From the NCBI GenBank assembly GCA_022776445.1, contig JALFHZ010000010.1, positions 1 to 32,404 of the forward strand: a stretch of 32,404 nt of DNA, given 5' to 3'. Of this stretch, positions 25,384 to 31,055 are shown piece by piece. The number at the start of each line of letters is the position of its first letter. The stretch's first letter is position 1. This stretch comes from Lachnospiraceae bacterium. GTDB taxonomy: Bacteria; Bacillota; Clostridia; Lachnospirales; Lachnospiraceae. The translations under genes were made by a program, and so were the position numbers. The notes under the pieces were generated by a model. It was not told the origin of the DNA. It ran no database searches and saw only the letters and a list, made by a program, of their open reading frames with translations.

Positions 25384-26469
25384 ATGGAAAAGAAACTGAG
25401 AGTAGGCGTGCTTGGCGCGACCGGTATGGTAGGACAGAGATTTATTTCCCTTCTGGAGAATCATCCGTGGTATGAGGTAGTTACCGTAGCTGCCAGCCCA
25501 CGTTCCGCAGGAAAAACTTATGAGGAGGCAGTCGGCGGACGCTGGAAGATGACCACTCCGATGCCGGAAGCTGTAAAGAAGCTGGTAGTCATGAATGTCA
25601 ACGAGGTGGAGAAGGTTGCGGCAAGCGTTGATTTTGTATTCAGCGCTGTCGATATGAGCAAGGATGAGATCAAGGCCATTGAGGAAGCTTACGCAAAGAC
25701 GGAGACTCCGGTTGTTTCCAATAACAGTGCGCATCGATGGACTCCGGATGTTCCAATGGTAGTGCCGGAGATCAACCCGGAGCATTTCAAAGTCATTGAA
25801 TTCCAGAAGAAGCGTCTGGGTACTCAGAAGGGCTTCATTGCCGTAAAGCCGAACTGTTCCATCCAGAGCTATGCTCCGGTGCTGACTGCATGGAAGGAGT
25901 TCGAGCCGTATGAGGTGGTTGCCACCACTTATCAGGCAATTTCCGGTGCAGGCAAAACCTTTAAGGACTGGCCGGAGATGGTAGAGAACATCATTCCGTA
26001 CATCGGCGGGGAAGAAGAGAAGAGCGAACAGGAGCCTCTTCGTCTGTGGGGCGAGATTAAGGATGGCGTGATTGTCAAGGCTCAGGAGCCTGTGATCACC
26101 TGCCAGTGCATCCGTGTTCCGGTTCTGAACGGACATACGGCTGCTGTATTTGTGAAATTCCGCAAGAAACCAACCAAAGAAGAGCTGATTGACCGCATGG
26201 TTAACTTCAGGGGACTTCCGCAGGAGCTGAAGCTTCCGAGTGCACCGGCACAGTTTATCCAGTATCTGGAAGAGGATAATCGTCCGCAGGTAACTCTGGA
26301 TGTTGACTTCGAACACGGCATGGGTATTTCCGTTGGTCGTCTGAGAGAAGATACCGTATATGATTATAAATTTGTCGGTCTGTCTCACAACACCGTCCGC
26401 GGTGCTGCAGGAGGCGCAGTTCTGTGTGCAGAGCTTCTGACCGCACAGGGATACATTCAGGCTAAATAA
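25384..26469 (+). CDS. asd: aspartate-semialdehyde dehydrogenase
   Basis: This encodes a 361-residue enzyme that reduces aspartyl phosphate to aspartate semialdehyde with NADPH, the branch-point step to lysine, diaminopimelate, threonine and methionine. The Rossmann motif is GVLGATGMVGQRF (8-20). The catalytic Cys158 is in VKPNCSIQSY, and QAISGAGKTFKDW forms the substrate loop. SNNSAHRWTPDVPMVVPEIN places it in the archaeal/fungal-type branch of the family, which many Clostridia use instead of the E. coli type. GLSHNTVRGAAGGAVL near the C-terminus completes the cofactor site. Length is normal. GAGGAGAATAC lies before the ATG. It stands alone, after the topoisomerase operon and before a spore protein gene. 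Confidence 0.95.
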   Translation: MEKKLRVGVLGATGMVGQRFISLLENHPWYEVVTVAASPRSAGKTYEEAVGGRWKMTTPMPEAVKKLVVMNVNEVEKVAASVDFVFSAVDMSKDEIKAIEEAYAKTETPVVSNNSAHRWTPDVPMVVPEINPEHFKVIEFQKKRLGTQKGFIAVKPNCSIQSYAPVLTAWKEFEPYEVVATTYQAISGAGKTFKDWPEMVENIIPYIGGEEEKSEQEPLRLWGEIKDGVIVKAQEPVITCQCIRVPVLNGHTAAVFVKFRKKPTKEELIDRMVNFRGLPQELKLPSAPAQFIQYLEEDNRPQVTLDVDFEHGMGISVGRLREDTVYDYKFVGLSHNTVRGAAGGAVLCAELLTAQGYIQAK

Positions 26470-26505
26470 ATTTCAAAATTCTGACAGCTTACGAAGAACA
26501 TGCCA

Positions 26506-26534
26506 GGTTATTATTTCGGCTAACTCACATACTA
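26506..26534 (+). promoter_or_regulatory. candidate sigma-G promoter of the spore protein gene
   Basis: CATACTA (26528-26534) is an exact match to the -10 element used by the forespore sigma factors F and G. A weaker -35-like GGTTAT lies 16 bases upstream (26506-26511). No sigma-A promoter is visible in this gap. Expression of SASP genes under sigma-G is established in Bacillus and Clostridium, so the placement makes sense. Confidence 0.6.
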
Positions 26535-26577
26535 ACATCGTAACACAAAACAAGCCGGTTGTGAGGCAGTGTGATCC

Positions 26578-26601
26578 TTCACCTGTCTCAGGACAGGTGA
26601 A
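26578..26601 (+). promoter_or_regulatory. perfect hairpin in the 5' leader of the spore protein mRNA
   Basis: TTCACCTGTC and GACAGGTGAA form an uninterrupted 10-base stem with the 4-base loop TCAG. It ends about 6 bases before the AGAGAGGAGG ribosome binding site. No T-tract follows, so it is not a terminator. It could stabilise the message in the forespore. Confidence 0.6.
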
Positions 26602-26623
26602 CTTCAGAGAGGAGGCCAACATT

Positions 26624-26830
26624 ATGGCAAGCAGATCTTCTAACAGAGCAGAGGTACCTGAAGCAAAAGAGGCACTGAACCGTTTCAAAATGGAGGTTGC
26701 GAACGAGCTTGGAGTACCGTTATCCGAGGGTTATAATGGTAACCTGACTTCCGCTCAGAATGGTTCTGTCGGCGGGTATATGGTCAAGAAAATGATCGAA
26801 GCCCAGGAAAGACAGATGGCAGGTAAATAA
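26624..26830 (+). CDS. alpha/beta-type small acid-soluble spore protein
   Basis: This encodes a 68-residue DNA-binding protein of the alpha/beta SASP family, which coats and protects the DNA of dormant spores and is degraded at germination. Two family blocks are clear: EALNRFKMEVANELGV (17-32), which holds the germination-protease cleavage region, and the helix LTSAQNGSVGGYMVKKMIEA. The ATG at 26624 follows AGAGAGGAGG; an upstream in-frame reading from 26561 was rejected because it translates the leader hairpin. The gene is monocistronic, with a candidate sigma-G promoter and its own terminator. It is strong evidence that the organism sporulates or descends from sporulators. Confidence 0.95.
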   Translation: MASRSSNRAEVPEAKEALNRFKMEVANELGVPLSEGYNGNLTSAQNGSVGGYMVKKMIEAQERQMAGK

Positions 26831-26848
26831 CCTGTAAACAACGAGGGG

Positions 26849-26896
26849 AGCTGTCACTCTCACGGTTGAGGATCGTGGAGTGGCAGCTTCTTTTTC
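26849..26896 (+). terminator. intrinsic terminator of the spore protein gene
   Basis: AGCTGTCACTCTCACG pairs with CGTGGAGTGGCAGCT, leaving one bulged base and a G-T pair, followed by TCTTTTTCT. It starts 18 bases after the SASP stop codon. Confidence 0.9.
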
Positions 26897-26938
26897 TATG
26901 CTATAGGAAAATTTATACCTGTTTCCCAAACAAACTGC

Positions 26939-26967
26939 TTGTATCTTGAAAAAAATACAATTATAAT
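26939..26967 (+). promoter_or_regulatory. promoter of the rsmD-coaD operon
   Basis: TTGTAT (26939-26944) and consensus TATAAT (26962-26967) are separated by 17 bases. AAAGGAGATAAACC and the rsmD ATG follow within about 30 bases. Confidence 0.65.
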
Positions 26968-26998
26968 GATATAGAAAAAATTTCAAAGGAGATAAACC

Positions 26999-27553
26999 AT
27001 GCGTGTAATAGCAGGAAGTGCGAGGCGAACTCCGTTAAAAACTCTGGAAGGAATGGATACCAGACCGACGACCGATCGGATTAAAGAGACTCTGTTTAAT
27101 ATGCTCCAGTATGATCTGGCAGACTGCTGTTTCCTGGATCTTTTTGCCGGAAGCGGTGCGATCGGGATTGAAGCGTTGAGCCGCGGAGCCGAACGCTGTG
27201 TGTTTGTTGAGCAGAATGCACGTGCGGTTGCCTGCATCCGGGACAATCTGAAGGCGACACATCTGGAAGACCGTGCGGTTGTCATGAACTGTGATGCCCT
27301 GACTGCCCTGAAGCGTCTGGAAGGTAAATACCGGTTTGATTTTATTTTTATGGATCCGCCGTACAATCATCTGCTGGAACGTCAGATGCTCGAATATCTG
27401 ACCGGGTCCGGTATGATTGACAAGCAGAGTACGATTATCATAGAGGCATCGTTGGAGACAGAGTTCGACTATCTGGAATCTCTGGGTTTTACATTAGAAA
27501 AAAATAAAGAATACAAGACAAACCGGCATGTGTTTGTCTATCGGGGAGAATGA
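26999..27553 (+). CDS. rsmD: 16S rRNA (guanine(966)-N(2))-methyltransferase RsmD
   Basis: This encodes a 184-residue SAM-dependent enzyme that methylates the exocyclic amine of G966 in 16S rRNA during small-subunit assembly. The N-terminus [18 protein letters not shown] and [15 protein letters not shown] (22-36) are family hallmarks. The SAM motif is [20 protein letters not shown] (45-64) and the catalytic N-methyltransferase motif is MDPPYN (118-123). Length is standard. AAAGGAG precedes the ATG. It is followed after one base by coaD, the same order as ylbH-coaD-ylbJ in Bacillus. Confidence 0.95.
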   Translation: MRVIAGSARRTPLKTLEGMDTRPTTDRIKETLFNMLQYDLADCCFLDLFAGSGAIGIEALSRGAERCVFVEQNARAVACIRDNLKATHLEDRAVVMNCDALTALKRLEGKYRFDFIFMDPPYNHLLERQMLEYLTGSGMIDKQSTIIIEASLETEFDYLESLGFTLEKNKEYKTNRHVFVYRGE

Positions 27554-27554
27554 T

Positions 27555-28040
27555 ATGGCAAAAGCAGTATATCCGGGCAGCTTTGATCCGGTCACATTAG
27601 GTCATCTGGATATCATCGAGCGCACTGCGAAGATGATGGACCATGTAATCATCGGAGTTTTAAATAATAATTCAAAATCGCCGTTGTTTTCTGTGGAAGA
27701 ACGTGTTAATATGTTAAAGAATGTAACTTCCCATCTAGATAATGTCGAGGTACAGTCTTTTGGTGGACTGCTGGTGGATTTTGTACATCAGAATCATGCG
27801 GACGTAATCGTGCGCGGACTTCGTGCAATTACAGACTTTGAATATGAACTACAGTTGGCCCAGACGAATCGTGTGATTGCGCCGGATGTGGACACCATTT
27901 TTCTGACAACGAATTTAAAATATTCTTATCTCAGTTCCAGCATCGTGAAGGAGATCGCCGGCTATCATGGGGATATCAGCGGATTCCTTCCCCCCGAGAT
28001 TGCCAGAATTGTGCGGGACAAGATCAGAAGCAGGCAGTAA
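27555..28040 (+). CDS. coaD: phosphopantetheine adenylyltransferase
   Basis: This encodes a 161-residue nucleotidyltransferase that joins ATP and 4'-phosphopantetheine to give dephospho-CoA, the penultimate step of coenzyme A synthesis. It has [16 protein letters not shown] with the T-x-G-H site (Thr14 to His17), [20 protein letters not shown] for phosphopantetheine binding, and [13 protein letters not shown], the family's ISST-like motif. The ATG at 27555 follows GGGGAGAA and begins one base after the rsmD stop codon. An in-frame start at 27528 inside rsmD was rejected. It is essential in most bacteria and highly conserved. Confidence 0.96.
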   Translation: MAKAVYPGSFDPVTLGHLDIIERTAKMMDHVIIGVLNNNSKSPLFSVEERVNMLKNVTSHLDNVEVQSFGGLLVDFVHQNHADVIVRGLRAITDFEYELQLAQTNRVIAPDVDTIFLTTNLKYSYLSSSIVKEIAGYHGDISGFLPPEIARIVRDKIRSRQ

Positions 28041-28072
28041 CCTGACAAATACAGAGCAAGGAGAGAGGATAA

Positions 28073-28651
28073 ATGAGCAGAATCGAACAGTTAATCGGTG
28101 AGATTGAGGAGTATATTGACAGCTGCAAGTTCCAGCCGCTGTCCAATACAAAGATTTTGGTAAATAAAGAGGAACTGGAGGAGCTTTTGGTGGAGCTGCG
28201 TCTGCGCATCCCGGATGAGATCAAGAAATACCAGAAGATCATCAGCAACCAGGATGCCATTTTGAATGATGCACGTACGCAGGCAGATGCCATGCTTGCG
28301 GAAGCAACCGCTCAGACCAATGAACTGGTCAATGAACACGAAATCATGCAGAAAGCATATGCAAGTGCCAACCAGATCGTAGAGGAAGCACAGATGCAGG
28401 CTCAGGCTATCATTGACAGTGCTGTTGAGGAGGCGAACAGCATCCGTCAGGGTTCGATCAACTACACGGATGATATGCTCAAGAGCCTTCAGGCTATCAT
28501 CACACACTCCATGGAAGGTGCGCAGGGACGGTTTGATGCATTTATTTCTTCCATGCAGTCCAGCTATGACATCGTAACCTCCAACCGTAATGAGCTGGCT
28601 GGCAGTATATCTACAGGCGAGGAAGAAGCAGCTCCTGCAGAAGAAGCATAA
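28073..28651 (+). CDS. coiled-coil protein, DivIVA-like or ATP synthase subunit-like, unknown function
   Basis: This encodes a 192-residue hydrophilic, largely helical protein. Residues 1-60 (SRIEQLIGEIEEYIDSCKFQ and VNKEELEELLVELRLRIPDE) resemble a DivIVA-type N-terminus. Residues 65-150 have Ala-rich heptads typical of a long coiled coil (ILNDARTQADAMLAEATAQT, then VEEAQMQAQAIIDSAVEEAN). The tail is acidic (EEEAAPAEEA). There are no membrane segments or catalytic motifs. Such proteins are often automatically labelled ATPase or V-type subunit H, but that is only coiled-coil similarity. The position after coaD recurs in Clostridia as far as I recall, and a role in septum or cell-envelope organisation is an inference. 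A GGAGAGAGG site precedes the ATG. Its end overlaps the convergent ylbJ gene by 41 bases. Confidence 0.7.
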   Translation: MSRIEQLIGEIEEYIDSCKFQPLSNTKILVNKEELEELLVELRLRIPDEIKKYQKIISNQDAILNDARTQADAMLAEATAQTNELVNEHEIMQKAYASANQIVEEAQMQAQAIIDSAVEEANSIRQGSINYTDDMLKSLQAIITHSMEGAQGRFDAFISSMQSSYDIVTSNRNELAGSISTGEEEAAPAEEA

Positions 28652-29570
28652 TCACACAGGAAAGGAAGGCGTGCACTGCTTTCCATATCACATAATGCCG
28701 GATGGACAGTCCGGCATTTTTTGATACTGCGATTACACTGCGTGTCTGGAAGATGCCGCTGCATCCTCCGAACGCGGCGATGCCGATTACCGGCAGCAGG
28801 CACTGTTCGGCATCCCAGGTTCTGCAGATCTGATGAATTCCGGTTGTGATTTCAGCAAGACCGGATAACAGCGCCTGACTGCGGACAGGAAGGAAATCCA
28901 TCTGTCCGATCCACGAGGATAAGATGGAAAAAATCATGATATATCCGCCGATGATCACCATAGTATCACAGGTAGACATCAGAATCTCCTCCAGCGTGGA
29001 CCGGACATTCTGTGCGGAGTCCGGTATGGTATCGGAAGCATGGTCAGCGCTCTGCTTTTCCGTATCAGAGGGAACGTTTCTGAAGTAAATGGCTCTGGCC
29101 AGCCATGACAGCGGAAACACCGGAAGATAGAGGCATGCAAGCAGCAGCGCCGGAGATATTGGAGCCGGAAGCTGTTTCTGCACATAACCCAGCAGAAACA
29201 TGGGGCTCGGATGATTGCAGATCGCCAGCAGGTATCTGGCTTCGTTTCTACTGATGATGCCGCGCGCGGCAAAATCCGCGCACAGTCTGGCACCGAGCGG
29301 ATATCCGCAAAGCAGGCCGCAGAGCAGCACGTAACCGCCCGGATAGGAAAGTCCGAACAACCGCCGCAGAAACGGGGAGAACGGACGCATCAGAAGCCGG
29401 ATACCTCCGGAAGCCGCAATCAGCTGCGTGACAATCATAAACGGAGACAGGGTGGGAAGGACGATCTGAAACCACAGAAGAAGCCCGTCCTGTGCTCCCT
29501 GTATGGAATACGACGGCCAGATCAGAAGCAGGATCAGAAGAAGGATCGGGAGCAAACGATTCACCCGCAC
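28611..29570 (-). CDS. ylbJ: YlbJ-like sporulation integral membrane protein
   Basis: This encodes a 319-residue membrane protein with about eight hydrophobic segments and family motifs FQIVLPTLSPFMIV, GLLCGYPLGARLCADF and YLLAICNHPSPMFLLGYV, followed by a C-terminal half with FGGCSGIFQTRSVIA. It matches the YlbJ/nucleoside-recognition (Gate) family, required for spore cortex formation in Bacillus. The start is uncertain: GTG at 29570 gives the longest frame but no good Shine-Dalgarno sequence is visible; GTG at 29564 is an alternative. The gene converges on the rsmD-coaD operon, unlike Bacillus where it is collinear. Its last 41 bases overlap the preceding gene and its coding region holds that operon's terminator. 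Confidence 0.85.
   Translation of the reverse strand: MRVNRLLPILLLILLLIWPSYSIQGAQDGLLLWFQIVLPTLSPFMIVTQLIAASGGIRLLMRPFSPFLRRLFGLSYPGGYVLLCGLLCGYPLGARLCADFAARGIISRNEARYLLAICNHPSPMFLLGYVQKQLPAPISPALLLACLYLPVFPLSWLARAIYFRNVPSDTEKQSADHASDTIPDSAQNVRSTLEEILMSTCDTMVIIGGYIMIFSILSSWIGQMDFLPVRSQALLSGLAEITTGIHQICRTWDAEQCLLPVIGIAAFGGCSGIFQTRSVIAVSKNAGLSIRHYVIWKAVHAFLSCVIMLLLQELLLPRL
28694..28722 (+). terminator. intrinsic terminator of the rsmD-coaD operon, inside ylbJ
   Basis: AATGCCGGA and TCCGGCATT form a perfect 9-base stem with a 7-base loop and a run of six T residues (28717-28722). It lies 43 bases after the coiled-coil gene. On the opposite strand the same bases encode K-N-A-G-L-S-I-R-H-Y of YlbJ. 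Confidence 0.93.
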
Positions 29571-29591
29571 AGTATCATTTTTTTATTTTTA

Positions 29592-29620
29592 TTCCATTGG
29601 GAAATGTTTTATGATATACT
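29592..29620 (+). promoter_or_regulatory. candidate promoter of the RNA methyltransferase gene
   Basis: TATACT (29615-29620) has a weak -35, TTCCAT (29592-29597), at 17 bases. About 58 bases of leader precede the ATG at 29679. It overlaps a candidate sigma-E promoter on the opposite strand. Confidence 0.5.
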
Positions 29621-29633
29621 GAATAAAATATGC
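29606..29633 (-). promoter_or_regulatory. candidate sigma-E promoter of ylbJ
   Basis: The minus strand reads GCATATT (29633-29627), 13 bases, then CATAAAAC (29613-29606). The sigma-E consensus is about ATATT, 14 bases, CATACAnT. The predicted start would be about 28 bases before the GTG. B. subtilis ylbJ is a mother-cell sigma-E gene, which supports the reading. Confidence 0.4.
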
Positions 29634-29678
29634 CGTTCGGAAGGCAATACAGAAAAACAGACAGAAAGCAGAGTGATT

Positions 29679-31055
29679 ATGAGATTACCGGAAAACTTTT
29701 TGACCAATATGAAGCAGCTTATGGGTGCGGAATATGAAGCCTGGCTGAAAAGCTATGAGGCTCCCCCGTTTCAGGGACTGCGAATCAACCAGACCAGACT
29801 GGACTGTGATGCCTGGGAGCGGATGGGGCTGTTTACAGACCGCCGTGTCCCATGGACTGAGAATGGGTATTACTGCATGGATGACAGCCGCCCATCGAAG
29901 GATCCCTATTATTATGCCGGACTCTATTATCTGCAGGAACCGAGTGCAATGGCGCCGGCGGCACTTCTCCCGATTGCTCCGGGAGACTGTGTGCTGGATC
30001 TCTGTGCAGCACCGGGGGGAAAGAGTACGGAACTCGGTGCGAAGCTGGGGGGAACGGGTCTTCTGGTATCCAACGATATCAGCAATTCCCGTGCGCGTGC
30101 ACTGCTCAAAAATCTGGAGTTGTTCGGCATTGCCAATATCTGCGTAACCAGTGAGACACCCGAGAAGCTTGCGGATACTTTCGGTGCGTTTTTTGACAAG
30201 ATTCTGGTAGATGCACCTTGTTCCGGTGAAGGGATGTTCCGCAAGGATCCCGAACTGATCAGAAGCTGGATGGAACATGGACCGGAATACTATGCGCCGA
30301 TTCAGCGTGAGATTTTGACTCAGGCAGTCCGGATGCTGAAGCCGGGCGGAATGCTCCTGTACTCTACCTGTACGTTTGCGAGAGAAGAGGATGAAGACAC
30401 GATTCAGTGGCTCCTTTCCAGGGAACCGGACATGGAGCTGGTGCCGATTCCACTATGGGAAGGTGCCTGTGCCGGAGTGGACAAAAGTCCTGTGCTTCGC
30501 CTGTTTCCGCACCGGATTGACGGAGAAGGGCATTTTGCGGCACTATTAAGAAAAAAAGAAAACGCTGCCGGAATGCCACACGGTACCGCAACATTCTCCG
30601 GCCGTAATCCGGATGCGGCGAAGATTCGTCAGCTGGAGCAGGAAAGTGATTTCAGGGAATGGGAAGCGCTTCTTTCCTGTCCGTTGGATCGAAGCCGTAT
30701 TATGATAAAGGAAGATGCCGTTTATTATCTGCCTGGTATTTTTAACCGAAGCTGGAATCTGCGGTATCTGCGCACCGGGCTTCTGCTGGGCGAATGGAAA
30801 AAGAAGCGTTTTGAGCCTTCTCAGGCTGCTGCCATGGCATGTGCCGCGGACAGGTTCGCACATTGTTTTTCCATGTGCCATGGAGATGAGCGTGTGATTC
30901 GTTATCTGAAGGGCGAGACAATCTTCCCTGCTGAAGGCGAACATCCGGCCAGAGGATGGAATCTGATCTGCGTGGACGGATATCCGCTCGGCTGGGCAAA
31001 ATATACAGGAAGTTCCTTTAAGAACAAATATTATCCGGGATGGCGGTGGCAATAA
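29679..31055 (+). CDS. RsmF/NOP-type RNA (cytosine-5)-methyltransferase
   Basis: This encodes a 458-residue SAM-dependent RNA m5C methyltransferase of the RsmB/NOP family, RsmF-like architecture. The catalytic core has VLDLCAAPGGKSTELGAKL (105-123) for SAM and two catalytic cysteines, Cys181 in DAPCSGEGMFRKDPE and Cys231 in LYSTCTFAREEDE. Residues from about 290 onward form the RsmF-type C-terminal regions, ending with GWNLICVDGYPLGWAKYTG and a PGWRW tail (a PUA-like fold). The true start is the ATG at 29679; the open frame extends upstream to 29211, but that part is the reverse of ylbJ. The ribosome binding site is weak. Targets are probably cytosines in 16S rRNA or tRNA. Its stop codon overlaps the next ATG by one base. 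Confidence 0.88.
   Translation: MRLPENFLTNMKQLMGAEYEAWLKSYEAPPFQGLRINQTRLDCDAWERMGLFTDRRVPWTENGYYCMDDSRPSKDPYYYAGLYYLQEPSAMAPAALLPIAPGDCVLDLCAAPGGKSTELGAKLGGTGLLVSNDISNSRARALLKNLELFGIANICVTSETPEKLADTFGAFFDKILVDAPCSGEGMFRKDPELIRSWMEHGPEYYAPIQREILTQAVRMLKPGGMLLYSTCTFAREEDEDTIQWLLSREPDMELVPIPLWEGACAGVDKSPVLRLFPHRIDGEGHFAALLRKKENAAGMPHGTATFSGRNPDAAKIRQLEQESDFREWEALLSCPLDRSRIMIKEDAVYYLPGIFNRSWNLRYLRTGLLLGEWKKKRFEPSQAAAMACAADRFAHCFSMCHGDERVIRYLKGETIFPAEGEHPARGWNLICVDGYPLGWAKYTGSSFKNKYYPGWRWQ

Noticed and set aside
25309-26388. 359-codon open frame antisense to asd
   Set aside because: It is a shadow of asd and extends through its upstream promoter region. No family resemblance was seen.
28073-28651. 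V-type ATPase subunit H or E
   Set aside because: The similarity is only that of Ala/Glu-rich coiled coil. No other V-ATPase genes are present.
29211-29678. Upstream extension of the RNA methyltransferase frame
   Set aside because: This part translates the reverse strand of ylbJ into a low-complexity basic and Gln-rich sequence. The family start fits the ATG at 29679.
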